Shown in pieces: positions 34,846 to 49,374 of a DNA stretch of 64,000 nt (positions are counted from its first letter, which is position 1; every line of letters begins with the position of its first letter). The translations under genes and the position numbers were made by a program. Source of the stretch: Perkinsus marinus ATCC 50983 (lineage: Eukaryota; Perkinsozoa; Perkinsida; Perkinsidae); the NCBI RefSeq assembly GCF_000006405.1, contig NW_003217015.1:643678-707677 (forward strand), written 5' to 3'. A model generated the notes under the pieces. The model made no database searches and was not told the origin of the DNA. It worked only from the letters and a program-made list of their open reading frames with translations.

Positions 34846-35377
34846 TTCATTTTCTTGCCTGATGCAACTTGCAGCTTCCGAACAGTAGCTGTGTTTATAC
34901 ACATTCTTTCTCACAACTCCATTGGATTTCTCATAAAAGGATTATTCAAGACTTTTCATCCGTATGTACGACGCTAGCTGTCGAAATTCACTTGTGAGTG
35001 AGGCCATCGTTGATGTTGAATTGACCGATCCGGTTAGTTCATAGCCGTTTCACAAGGTTCTGAACATGCGTGCACATGGGTTGTGCAGTCCGCCTCCCAC
35101 CCTCTTCGTAGCTCAGACTAGTGAGTGTGGTTGGTGTTAGAAACTCTAATTCAGATTCGGCGGATCCCAATAGCAGAAGTCATACGCTCAAGGTGTGATT
35201 GAGCTGATGAGTATCGTTGGAAGTGTGCAGTCTCTAGAAGTTATCTCACTTTGTTTACTAGCGTTATATTCGTGAACCACCTCCCTCCTCCCTGTCGTGT
35301 GACCATCGGAATGCTCGAGTGGTTTGCTCATTCCTTACGAGCTACTTCAGCTCATTAGTATTTTAGCTCTTCGATTA
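34846..35377. other. Intergenic region before the transhydrogenase gene
   Basis: Both neighbours are on the plus strand. I see no RNA gene, repeat or coding match in it. TATTTTAG stands about a dozen bases before the next ATG, which could be a trans-splice acceptor; this is not demonstrated. Confidence 0.4.
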
Positions 35378-38300
35378 ATGGCGACATTTGACAATACGAC
35401 AGTGTGCGACAGTAACTTGTTCAGCCAGGAGGATTGGCTGGAAGTTGTGTAAGTCACAACCCTGCATTCACTGAGGCCCTTTAATACGTGCATTCGGCAT
35501 TGTTCAGGTACATCGGCTCCGCTGTTCTCTTCATCATGGCCCTTCGGGGTCTCTCTAAGACGGAGACAGCCAAGTAAGGATTCGTCCGATATGATAGCAC
35601 TGTAGAGTTGTGTGTCAGGTGGGGTAACATCTATGGTATGCTCGGTATGGCCGCTGCAGTGGCTGGTGCATGGGCCAGTCAGTTCGTATGTGATGAAGGC
35701 ACTTGGCTCATTGCCATATCTCTATTCCCTGGCCTCGTCATAGGAGCACTGCTGGCTGGTCAGCTCCCTACTTCTTTTGTGTGGTATATCCACTTCAGGT
35801 CACGTGACGATGATTCAGATGCCGCAGATGGTCGGCCTACTGAATGCATTCGGTGGCTTGGCATCTGCCCTCGAGGCTCTTGGCCTCTTCCTCGACCCCA
35901 ATGCTGAGTTCGGCCCTAATGGGTTCGCTCAGAGTAAGCGTGGCTTGTCATTGGTCACAGCAGTACTGTTTTCTCAACTTAGTTGACGAGTCGGAGAGGA
36001 CCGCAGAAGTTGTCATCCAGACCATTGCCATGTTCCTGTCGATGATCATCGGGATGCTCACTTTCTTCGGCTCCATTATAGCGTGAGCAACTCATTCACT
36101 GCCCTGTCTTTATCGCGTGTCTCTTCAGGTGCCTGAAACTCAACGGTAATCTGGCGTCGAAGGCTCGAGTGCCGCCCTTCCGAACCGTCATCACCCTTCT
36201 CATCATGGCACTGATCGTCACCTTTTGTGTGCTTGCCAATCACGAAGGGTAAGCTCCTCAACCGTATCAGTCCATAGTTGAGCATTATACTGCTAGGTAC
36301 GGGACTGGCCTCGGCCTTATGTACATGCTCTTCGTTGCCGTCCTCTCCTCCATCTGGGGTGTCCTCTTTGTGATAGCCATTGGTGGCGCCGACATGCCTG
36401 TTGTCATCTGCATCCTCAACACTGGCTCGGGTTTTGCTGGTGTTTGTGCTGGTAAATCTCCACTGCATCGTTGTTGTTGAAGTCAGGTGATATTTTTCAG
36501 GGTTTATGTTGTCGAACAAGTTGCTGGTTATAACCGGTGCGTTCGTGGGCTGCAGTGGCGCCATCCTCTCCGTCATCATGTGCGAGGCGATGAACCGTTC
36601 CCTATGGTCCACACTGGTTGGTGGCTTCGGTGAGGGTACCTCCTCTGGCGGTGCCAAGGTCGAGGGTGAGATGAAGGAGATAGCGCTGGAGGAACTGGCT
36701 GACACGTTGAACCGCAGCAAGGAAGTTGTCATCGTAGGCTCCACTCATGGATGGTCGTAAAGCATGGTCAACACCAGGTCCCCGGCTACGGCATGGCTGC
36801 GGCTAAAGCACAGCATGCTGTAGCTCAAGTCACTGAGATTCTACGTGGTCGAGGTGTCCGAGTCCGTTTCGGTATTCACCCTGTTGCTGGCAGACTACCG
36901 GGCCATATGAATGTACCTCTATATCGATCGGTATACCATCTTCGACGCTTGATCTCAGGTGCTGCTGGCTGAGGCACGCGTCCCCTACGACATTGTACTG
37001 GCAATGGATGAGATCAACGATGATTTCGAGAAGACTGATGTTACTATCGTCGTTGGTGCTAATGATATCGTCAACCCCGCTGCTGTCGAAGACCCTACGT
37101 GCCCGATAGCAGGTGAGCCCACAGTTCTATGTAAGGAGTGCATGCCGAGCTATGTTAGGGATGCCTGTTCTTGAAGTATGGAAGAGTAAGATGACTGTGG
37201 TGATGAAGCGTGGTCGTGGTGCCGGTTATTCTGGTGTTGACAACCCCTTGTTCGTCCGTGAGAACAATAGGATGTTCTTTGGCAGTGCCAAGCCCAAGAT
37301 GGAGGAGCTCGCCGGAAGGTACCGTCATAGTATGATTGCTCATTTGACGCGATTGCCGTAGATTGCTGGAGTTGACAGCCGATGGCAAGAAGGTTCGGCT
37401 AGGGCAGGTGGAAGCTCATGAGCCAGCGCAGGAGCCCGAGACAAACGATTCTACTATCGATGTTGGGCCACCACCGGTTCGAGAGACCTTCTATGAGTTG
37501 GGCGTGCTGAAGGACCGTTACCCTGGGGAGAAGCGAGTTGCACTGGTAGGGTTGACCTACCATCTATTGGGGAGGTATGCTTTCTGTAAGGTACCCAGTA
37601 TTTGCGCAAAACTGTATGAAAAGGGCTATGCCATTTATATTGAGAAGAACGCTGGTGCCGGGGCCGGCTTTTCCGATGCAGCGTACGAAGCTGTGGGGTG
37701 TGTGGTTCTCCCTGACTCGAGTGGTGTATGCGCCAAAGCCAAGGTAGGTGGCAGAGACCATGCTGTTGTAAAGTCTGTTTGTAAACTGTTGCTTTCAGAT
37801 GGTCTTTGTCATCCGTCCGCCGCCCGTGGACGTTCTGCATCGACTTCGAGGCAAATACTGCGTGTCTTGGGTTGGTCGACTGACTGATGCTGGCAAGAAG
37901 TAGGATCGATCTCTCGTCTTCTTCGGGACGCTTGTGGTTTGTTCAGAGAGATTGAGATCGCCAATGGGGAGGGAGTGAACTTGATTGACGTCACAGCCGT
38001 TCCCAGAATCACCATCGCTCAGAAGCTCGACTGCCTTTCAAGTCAAGTGGGTTTACTCGACTCCTTGTGAAATTGTTGTTATCTGAAAGTCAGGCTAAGA
38101 TAGCTGGTCACCGTGCCGTCCTGGAGGCCGCTCATGAATACCAGAAATTCTTCGCGCCTGAGATAACCGCTGCAGGTGAGCCCCCTGGAGGTCAGTGATC
38201 TAGTGACGTGTTGGGTCAGGCAAGTACCCTCCTTGTCGAGTGATGGTCCTCGGCGCCGGGGTGGCTGGCCTCGCTGCCATCGGCACTGCTGTTTCCCTTG

Positions 38301-39783
38301 GGGCTGAGGTCCGGGCATGGGATGTAGGCAGAAGCGTTGCTTGGCAGCTTGTGTGATGCTCGGCTTAGGTTCGTGATGTGTCGGATCAAGTGGAGTCCAT
38401 GGGTGGCAAGTGGTTCAGTGTCGACTTCAAGGAGGAGGGTGGGGGCAGTGGCGGCTATGCTAAGGAGAGTAGCGATGCTTTCAAGGCTGCTCAGAAGGTA
38501 CCGTTGGTGCTCTTTGAACAGCCCATGATTGCAGCCTGTAGGCCACATTCCACAAGCATGCGAAGGAGTGCGATATCATCATCACTACAGCTGCTATTCC
38601 TGGCAGGCCGAGCCCGCGTCTGATCGAGGGGTATATGGTAAGTTGGAGTTCAAGTCGAATGGTGGACTGTCAAGCTCAGGTTGACTCGATGAGGCCAGGG
38701 TCAGTTATAGTAGATCTTGGGGCTGAGGGTGGCGGAAACTGCGAGCTGACGAGGAAGGGAGAGTCCTACCTCTACGAACAGAAGGTCAGTGAGGCTCTTC
38801 CTGTGGTAAAGAAGCGATGTGTTAGGTACGTATTATCGGCTACACTGATATGGCAAGTCGGATGGCCGACCAAGCGTCTACTATGTTCGCGGCCAACATG
38901 CTCAATTTCCTCACTCATGTACATTCTAAGGGACCGGAAGAAGTACGGTAGCTCTTCACTGCGGGACCGTCTCGGCCAATAGTTTTACTCTCAGGCTCGA
39001 GATGCTCGTAGCTTCGAATCTCATCTCGAGGCCAACATCAAGGAGTCGCCAGAGAGCGACATTATAGTTCGGAGTATTGTGTGCTGCAAGGATGGCCAGG
39101 TGTCTATTCAGCAACAAACGACTGTCGGTTTAGTCTCCCTCCTTGAAGGTGTTGAAGATGCCTCCGCCTCCCCAGCCTAGCCCAGCTGTGCCGAAGAAGG
39201 CTGAAACACTTCAAAGTCCTGGACAGGGCGGTGTTAGCCAAGTATAGATTTTTTGTAGGGAAAGTGATAATTATGTCACTTCTTGTAGGTGAACGCTGTT
39301 GGTGGCGGCGTTCTGGCTTCATCGCAGTTCCTGTTACTGATCTCCGCTGGTATCCTTGTTATCATAGCCATATGGGCGCCTAGGACCTTCATAGACCTTC
39401 TCATGGTCTTTGTGCTCGCGGGATTCGTAAGCAGTCCATCCCAGCATTGTTCGTCCTTCATTTGGATTTCTCCAATAGGTCGGGTACATGCTAGTATGGA
39501 ATGTGCAGCCGGCTCTCCACACGCCTCTGATGTCGGTCTCCAACGCCATCTCGGGGCAGGTAGAGTGCCTATAGCGCCATGGAAGGCTCATCCTACCATC
39601 CTTCCTTTTCAGGTTGTGCTTGGTGGCATCTTCATGGTATCTTCCGAGGAAGTCGCCACGCAAGTCTTCGCAGTAGCTGCTATTGCTATTGCCGCAATTA
39701 ACATCGGAGGAGGTTTCATGGTGGGTTTGCCTTCTGCCATCGATATGGTTGACTCCGAGACTGTCTCCATCCTGCTCAGGTAA
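35378..39783 (+). CDS. NNT: NAD(P)+ transhydrogenase, single chain in order PntB-PntA
   Basis: Proton-translocating membrane enzyme moving hydride between NADH and NADP+. I could place all 26 exons. The 25 introns, 40-59 bp and all GT-AG, leave 1,076 codons with intact phase (1,075 aa). Exons start at 35378, 35508, 35619, 35799, 35983, 36129, 36297, 36501, 36778, 36959, 37159, 37362, 37591, 37799, 37947, 38094, 38220, 38369, 38542, 38680, 38826, 38995, 39149, 39289, 39479 and 39613. Order of domains: beta membrane part ([40 protein letters not shown]), NADP-binding dIII ([48 protein letters not shown]), a linker, and NAD-binding dI ([41 protein letters not shown]). A Pro-rich linker and the alpha membrane helices ([20 protein letters not shown]) follow. 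This beta-first order is the one known from Eimeria, Plasmodium and Entamoeba, opposite to animals. Location is probably the mitochondrion or a plastid-like organelle; no clear leader is seen. Confidence 0.97.
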
Positions 39784-41024
39784 CTCACAGAATGTTGGCC
39801 ATGTTCAAGCGAGATGCCTCGTGATTATGATTGTATTTCATGACCTCCACCGAGTTTCCGTCAATATATCAATCTGCTACGATTCTCTCTTGAAATTGTT
39901 CGCAGCAGTTCTATTGCTCGATTCGAGATTCTCATTTATATTTGAACGGAGGCGCATCGCCTCAGTTCGACATTGATTTCCATTACTGAATGATTCTAGT
40001 TTCATCATTCCCCCTGTGCGGAGGAATTACACTTTGTGACTCTAACACAAGTAGCTAATTAAGCAACATTTTTAGGGCTACTGCATATTGCTAACGTGAC
40101 CGATTTGTCCGCAGCGGTAGCTAAAACGGCTTCAGTAGCATTTTATATGTGTTTCGTTCATTAGACTCTATGGATCCGTAACCTGAGGGGATGTTGTGCG
40201 TCAGAGAGGAACGTTCTCCAGCCGACACTTGTGAGAGTCTTCTGAATAGGGATGTAAGACACAGCCGGAAGTTCATCCAATCAAAGTTGTGAACATGTCG
40301 AAATGTTGTACAGTTGACTCACGTGACCAATTTCCCAAAATGGAAATGTGAAGCACTCTTTCAAACGTTGGAGAAATTAAAGCGTTCTAGTTTGCCTTAG
40401 AGCTAGGGTCGTGGCTCAAACAGCCGATGAACAATCCTTATACGAGTCGATTGACCATGGAGGCCCACCTTTAATGTTCTCACTCTGGACTATTGTCTAG
40501 CCGTTTTTAATTCATGTTCAACTTGTCCGTGTTGGGGATTTCTCCCGGAATTGAGGTGAAAGAGAGAGTCTCTCAATATCCTTAGAGATGAATTTCATCG
40601 AATGTCTTTTCGAGAGGCTATTCAGGTTGTGAACATCTTCCCGGTACACTGATGTATACGAGGGTACATGATGACTATACTCAACCCTTCTCGTACAAAC
40701 ATAGATATTCACTCCATCATAAACGTTCACAGACCCAATGACGTACTCAAGAAATCTAAAGCGGTGCGAATGCTGTGATGCCATCGTTCGGATCGCGTCG
40801 AGGGGAACAGTCACTTGGCTTGGGTCGTGGAGAGTAGACCTCTGCTATGACGGCCAAGGACGGCTACAAAGAGCGCGACATGCAGACTCATGTTTATATG
40901 AAGGAGAACCTCTCGCTCACCTCGGGCACCTCATGGCCGTCAGATTCAGAAGGGTTCTCAATTCTCAGCGTCTCCTAAAAACACCCCTTTTTTGACCATC
41001 AATATTGCCCAATTAGCATGCCTC
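39784..41024. other. Intergenic region (converging genes)
   Basis: 1.2 kb between the 3' ends of the transhydrogenase and MTHFR genes. A minus-strand frame at 40814-40518 (98 codons, with EYVIGSVNVYDGVNIYVCTR) is open without introns, and an overlapping plus-strand frame lies at 40738-40995. Neither matches a family. No RNA or repeat is recognised. Confidence 0.4.
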
Positions 41025-43653
<2,629 letters not shown>

Positions 43654-44088
43654 CGTCCCATTACTCTCCCCACGAGTACTCCTTCCCACCGCAGCGCCCG
43701 TCGAAGATTTTCCACCGATGACCTCGGGGTGGCCTTCCACCCAAACTATGCGTATTGTTTGTACACCAGAAGTATTTAGATACTTCCTAACACAAGGCAT
43801 ATAGTTCTTGACGGCCGGCTCGGCTGCCGCCGAATTGAGCACCTTTGAGTGATCTTGCACTCTCGCCACTCCTCAATACTTTTCGATCGAGTTGCTGCTA
43901 CGTATTGGAAATGTTGAAACTTATATGGTTGTCTCCGACACTTCGCCCGGGGGGTAGGTACTCAGTGGGAGTTACTCTGCTAATTGAGGTCTTTTGCGCT
44001 CAGAGCTGCTCTTTATGACAGAAGAAATGGTAACTTGTGAGAGGTAGCTAGAGCAGGCTCCTATGCGAGCCCCAGTGAGAGGCAACAT

Positions 44089-45116
44089 GTGATGGGAAGA
44101 CCACTGAGTCCTCCTTTTCCGCTCCATTCTTGCCGTTATGTCCCATCTCAGAGAGGACAGTGCGTTGAATCTAGCAGCCTTTACTCGCTGCCTCATACTT
44201 CTGTATTGGTCCCCTCAGTGACCCCACTGTTTGTTCCTACCAGAACTACCAGGCCTGAGTTTCTGTCATCCCCAGTTGCTAGATTGAATTACTGCATTGC
44301 CTTTCCTGTGGTCAGAATCAGTCTACTTGTGAATGGTATGTTACCTCCTCTCACGCCCGGTATTCTAGTTCGAAGGAATCGTCCGTGGGGCACCGGAAGG
44401 TCTGAGCCGATGAGTTGGCGTGGTGACACGCAGGTGAGCTCATATCAATGATATTCCTTCCACAAGCACCGCCTTAGGTCGGCTGCGCTGTCAACGGCCC
44501 TGTCTGGGCTCCTGAGGTTAGAGTGTTTGGAAGAAGCTCTAATAATAGTAGGGCTTGCATTCCCTCTATTCGAGCCTATCTGTGTCCCTCAGTCGGGCTG
44601 CATATTCCCTGCAACAGCTTTGAGGCGACGAGCTGCCAGGACGCATTAGCCCACTGTCGACCCGCAGGAGCGGAGGGTAACAGCATCGGAATCGTTGACT
44701 CTGTTGAGGCATCCTTCCTCCTAGGGGACCGAGTGAGCGCCTTCTACCGGAGCACAGGTGCGAGGCGACATAGGATGGAGCCGGCATTTCGGGATACCAA
44801 GGCCTTCGGAAGGTGCTCAGCATCATGTTGCGCAGCCACGGTTGAGCAGATCCCCTCCTCGTCTTGGTCAGGCCCCTCCCTCCCCACCCGTGGGTTCATC
44901 CCTCACACGATCAACGAATGCTCGCCTCGACCCCCCGGTGAGGACTTGTTGATCGTGGCACTAGATGGACTGGAGGCCTACCCTAGGTCCTCGACAGCAT
45001 CCCTCAAGTCATCTCGTCGTCGTAGTAGTAGGAGCAGTAGTGGCCGCAGTAGCCGGTCGAAGAGTACTGCTCATACGGTGAAGTCCCAGGCGACCCATAA
45101 AAGGTACGCTTGCTAA
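44089..45116 (+). CDS. Hypothetical protein with Ser/Arg-rich C terminus
   Basis: Coding-like plus-strand frames: 44089 onward, then after a GT-AG intron near 44433-44478 VGCAVNGPVWAPEV, then a long frame to 45116. The C-terminal region is strongly Ser/Arg rich (SSRRRSSRSSSGRSSRSKST, about 45010-45070), like RS domains of splicing and RNA-binding proteins, but no RNA-recognition motif is visible. The STAH run here is shared with a minisatellite in the GPN1 intron. Gene limits are uncertain. Confidence 0.35.
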
Positions 45117-45593
45117 TTCCTAGGTCTGCTTTTCGGCAAACTCTTCTTCCCGTCATAGTGCGGACACGAATTCGTCCGCTCCTCTGAGCTGCAGTTCGAG
45201 CGAGGCTTATGCTAGAGCCTCGTGGGCCTTCCGTCAGCTGCCGATGTACAGGACACACAATCGCGAATATGGGCATCCGTTCACCTATGGAGCCCGAGGG
45301 AGGAGACTGGTAGCTCCTCCGTCCTCCGCAGACGGCTGATGTCAACTCCTCCTCCTCTATAGATGCATCACGAAGCGCGACGCACTCCAGCTGGGTATTT
45401 GGGTATTGGATATCCCGATGATCGATTTAGGGAGTTTTATCCTCATTATTGAAACAGGTTCAACTTGTTTATCATGAGCCTATGCTGTGCTACTCATTGC
45501 TGTTGCCGGAACTGTGCGATCCCTATAGGCTTGCGTTGAAGCATATTTTGTGGACCCACCCAGTGCGGGTCGCTTCTGACAGTTATCGTCGCT

Positions 45594-46576
45594 ATGTCAC
45601 AGGATGGGTCTCCCTATTGGGACTCGCACGAGCAGGAGGAAGTTCCCTTCTACCAGCGGCCGGCGTTCCGGACGATTGCGTCAATATGGGCTGTGCTTTT
45701 CTTGGGCATGTTGTTCGTGAATTGGCTTGTACAGAGCATAGTGAAGGGCAGCCAGACAGCCTCAATAGACCGGGAGGTGCTCAGTGCCTTACAGGCGGCT
45801 GTGTACGACGTAGTGAAGGACCAGAAGGACTTGGTGTCTAGAGTGGATGACCAGTACCTAGATCTGCTCAGTCGTATCAACGATCTCAGTACAGGAGTCC
45901 GCAGGATGGGCCATGCCCTACGAGAGCCCTTGTCTCTTGAAAGGCTTCAGGGTATCGTACAAGTCCCTAGAGAGGAGAACAGGTCTACCATGGTGTTTTG
46001 CGTAGTCTCGATCGTCTTGGCCGTATTGATGCATTATATAGTACTACGAAAGGATAGGGGGCAGTATGTGAGGATGATTCGGGAGAGGTGTGGTAGTCCA
46101 CGTCGTTGCCAACAAGCTATACTACAGTGTGGCGTTATGAACCCGCCGCCAGCGTATAATCCCGAGGTGGTCCCGATCGAGGCTTGGAGGGATGCCCCCA
46201 CGATGCCTGGTAATGAGAGAATAATCCCAGTCGGATCGCCATTGGCAACGGCTTCCTGTCTTAGTTACACCTCGAGCAAGGAAAGCTGTCGTAGCGCCAC
46301 GGAAAGCAGATGTGAAGGAACATCGGCTGAGCGCATGTGTGGTGTGCATGGCGTCGACGAGTACACATGCGATCGTAATATTCCTTTTTTGTCACTAGCC
46401 CGTTGCAACCCCCCCCCCCCCCCCCAGGTCCCATGTGGGCACCGGTGTTGCTGTGGCCTCTGCCATACAAGACTAAAGCGGTACGTCCATGCCCTCACAC
46501 CCACATCTCAATGTCATCTTCCAGGTGCCCGCTCTGCAACGTAATGATAAGCTCCGTAGTGAAAATTTATGATTAA
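45594..46576 (+). CDS. Membrane RING-finger protein, probable E3 ubiquitin ligase
   Basis: Starts MSQDGSPYWDSHEQEEVPFY, then a membrane helix (IWAVLFLGMLFVNWLVQSI), a heptad-like linker, and a second helix (FCVVSIVLAVLMHYIVL). A NPPPAYNPE stretch follows. Three GT-AG introns (46210-46264, 46375-46427, 46481-46524) bring a C-terminal RING into frame: CVVCM, VPCGHRCCCGLC, RCPLCNVMISSVVKIYD, stop at 46574-46576. The C-x2-C ... C-G-H-x-C-x2-C ... C-P-x-C pattern and the C-terminal position after two membrane helices resemble MUL1-type ligases of mitochondrial membranes. Ligase activity and location are inferred. The second intron ends in a run of 17 C. Confidence 0.8.
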
Positions 46577-46734
46577 TACATTGTCATGGCCATGCCTGTA
46601 CGACGCTTATGCGGTATTACCATATCTAAGCAGTTGTTTGAAACCTTTGATTTCTTTGGTTACACTAGTGTTAATCAGTGCATCCTTCCACTTGTTCGGG
46701 TACTGTTAGTGAGAGCTCTCAGTGCTCACTTCCA

Positions 46735-47150
46735 TGGCAGCATCTATCTCTAGTTATGAACGATACATCGCTTGCTATGGTGGTGAGGACTCTGATGAGA
46801 AACCCGCTGGGTTAGTGATGGGTAACATTTATAAAATTTAACCAATTCTAGCGTTTCTAACACTAGTAGCGTTATGCTACTCTGCTCACCGTATAACAAA
46901 TCATGTCGGATGTGTGGCTGTGCGGCGTTCAGAATGAATACCCTGCGCTTTGCCAGGTAATCTAACACTTCCAGAGGGGTATATGGTTCATTATGAGCCT
47001 TCTGGTTCAAGTAGGATAATGAGGGAGCCTGATCAAGATTTGGAGGCATGGGCGAAATTTAGAGCGAGAAAGATCGGTGGTAAACTGTTGTTACAACAGT
47101 GTTTAGTCATCAGCTCTTGTGTGTCGACGCACAGTCAAATAATCTTTTTT
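46735..47150 (+). CDS. Small hypothetical gene, structure uncertain
   Basis: ATG at 46735 opens a short coding-like exon (SSYERYIACYGGEDSDEKPA). GT-AG ends follow around 46811-46853, and a later frame contains PEGYMVHYEPSGSSRIMREP and LEAWAKFRARKIGGK. Composition looks coding, but exon joins and family are not resolved. It lies just upstream of the tRNA-Leu gene. Confidence 0.25.
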
Positions 47151-47154
47151 CACA

Positions 47155-47236
47155 GTCAGTTTGGCCGAGCGGTCTAAGGCGCCAGACTCAAGTTCTGGTG
47201 GAGAAATCCTCGTGGGTTCGAATCCCACAGCTGACA
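47155..47236 (+). tRNA. tRNA-Leu(CAA)
   Basis: Starts GTCAGTTTGGCCGAGCGGTC. Anticodon stem-loop CCAGA CTCAAGT TCTGG (anticodon CAA), then the long variable arm of class II tRNAs and T arm GTGGG TTCGAAT CCCAC. The acceptor pairs GTCAGTT with AGCTGAC, with one G-T pair. A TTTTT run follows, as for Pol III termination. Confidence 0.96.
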
Positions 47237-48489
47237 TGTTTTTCGTTGTAGATCAATCCATCGGAGGACCTGCACTCGAAGGGAACTCAACAATGCATTT
47301 ACAACCCAACCCACCATACCAAGTAATATTTGTTAAATACCCACCAGCATCTGCCTGATCCATTGGTTGACCTACTCATCAGGACTTCGCCTATTTCGAT
47401 GCGCAGGGGAGACTGAATCATGCACCTTTGGAACCAGTCCGGGTTGTTAGATCAGTGAGAGTGGCTTGAAATTTCGTAGGCGAACTCGCTCCTCGGTCAG
47501 AGACGATCCTCAGCTGCATCGTCAATCCCGAGTGACTCGTCATCTCCTAGGCTACTCGGCCTGAGGTCGGTGAGATTTAGCACAACAATGATTGGTTCAA
47601 CGCCGGCTAGCAGAATCACAGATGGTGACAGTAATTGAAAACAATCCATTCTCAGCCTGGGGCTGATCCCTATCATTGTTGAGTTCAAATGTTCGGCTAA
47701 CATGTGCACATAACATCTCTGATGTGATTAGCCCAAACACTCTCAATGTGCAGCAAAACGTGCTCAGAACACGACAATGTTGTGAAGCGTTTGCGTTTAC
47801 CATACATCTTCCAAGCCAGAGGAATATAACAGCGATATGTTTCTTATTAACTTCTCGTCCACATGAGAGCCTCTCATTCACTCATGTTCATTCACCTCTG
47901 GACAATCACCTCTCATTCAGAGGTGATTGACGATTGTTGCGTTTGGAACATTCCTGCCACGAATCCCCCACTCGCGTGTCGTCGATGAGACTAAGTGTTC
48001 ATGCTGTGACTCGATACGTAGACACCTTCCGACAACCCAGCATTCATTCTTCGCCTCATCATCATCAACGCCAATGGCGTTATGCCATGCCCTCGATAAT
48101 CACACTCAACAAAACGAAACAGATCACTTTGCTTTGAGCGCACACCTCTAAGGTATTGGGTACATCACTTGCAGTTTAGTTGGATTTCACTTAGGCCGTA
48201 GGAACACACTGACCTGCCAAAGGAGGAGATGCCTAGTGGTGGTGAATAGCGACCACAGGGAATCTTTTTTGGTGTTCTGACCGTCTTACAGTTTGATTAG
48301 TTTGGCGGACAGGCAATAGTCGCCTATTTAAAATTAATTCATTATCCAAGACGGGTAGACTAGGCAGTCTTGAGTTTAAGTTCGGTACAGATCTGCAAGA
48401 TGGGACCTCCACACCGGGGAGACCACCGCTGAAGAAAGAGCGAATGGAAACCGACTGCTCAGATTAGCGAGATGTGTGGAGGCATTGAC
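47237..48489. other. Region without recognised gene
   Basis: 1.25 kb downstream of tRNA-Leu(CAA). Only short overlapping frames are seen on both strands (47497-48151). No RNA, repeat or protein match is visible. Confidence 0.45.
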
Positions 48490-49347
48490 TTACTCTGTCC
48501 TTATCCTCCCATTGTCCGGCAATTTCCACACGAGTGATGCTTTAGAGCCTCGCATTCTCGACATAATCGATTTCAGATTCGGGCTGGTGTTCGGCTCTTT
48601 GTTCAGAGCTTGTCGTTTCCTCCAGGCATCAGATTTACCGCAAAAGGTATAAAAGCTGTGTCTGTCGGCTCGGAACCCTAACTGCTCACTTCTCTTCGCA
48701 TTTGCCTTCGTGCTCGCGGCCTCCATGTATACGCAATCTGGTCGTTTTTTTCCATAGCAGCAGTTGAGCTCGGCAAACGTATGCGCCGGCTGAGCACGAG
48801 GAGGAAGTTCTTCTCTCCTCGGTTGTTCGGCCTTGCGAAGGATAGTCGCGGCATGCTTCAGGAGGGCCACATTGAAATCTCGTTGTGGAGGATGTAGGGA
48901 CGCCGATAACATCATTTGAGCGTCAAAGGTATCCATGGCAAAGGTCGAGTTGCCTCTTGCCCGTGGCTGGTGCCCCTTCTTGCATTCCAGTCCATAGCAC
49001 AAAGGGGAGAAGAGGTTGTCAACGAGCGCTGAGTTCTCAATGGCAGGTCCCGACGCTTCACGGAAGTCTACTGCTGGAGTACTACTATCGCGGACGACCG
49101 AGAATCGGTTACGCAGTAGTATGGCTCCGCCAGGTGCCTGAACATTCACGTCGATGAGTATGTAGGGAGCGGCACTCCGTTCCGAGGTCACCTCCAAAGA
49201 TTTCTCAGTCGGAGGAGACATGAACTTAACACAGCTGCTTCGTAAGCAGCGTAAACTGCAATTCTGGATCGTGCAGACGGGTAAACTGCCATTACCTGAG
49301 GATCGGCATGCCAAAGATGTATATGGAACGTGTAAAAGACATGTCAT
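48490..49347 (-). CDS. Intact intronless ORF of 285 codons, orphan
   Basis: A single uninterrupted minus-strand reading frame from ATG 49347 to the stop at 48490. It is much longer than chance frames here and has no intron, unlike almost every other gene in the window. It is Cys- and charge-rich, with no signal peptide or membrane helix. I recognise no domain; the segments LLKHAATILRKAEQPRREEL and SMRMRG-like basic patches near the C terminus suggest a soluble protein at most. A later ATG (for example MSPPTEKSLEVTSERS) may be the true start. It lies between two plus-strand tRNA-Leu genes. Confidence 0.5.
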   Translation of the reverse strand: MTCLLHVPYTSLACRSSGNGSLPVCTIQNCSLRCLRSSCVKFMSPPTEKSLEVTSERSAAPYILIDVNVQAPGGAILLRNRFSVVRDSSTPAVDFREASGPAIENSALVDNLFSPLCYGLECKKGHQPRARGNSTFAMDTFDAQMMLSASLHPPQRDFNVALLKHAATILRKAEQPRREELPPRAQPAHTFAELNCCYGKKRPDCVYMEAASTKANAKRSEQLGFRADRHSFYTFCGKSDAWRKRQALNKEPNTSPNLKSIMSRMRGSKASLVWKLPDNGRIRTE

Positions 49348-49374
49348 GCAAGATTCCGAACGATAATTTTCACT

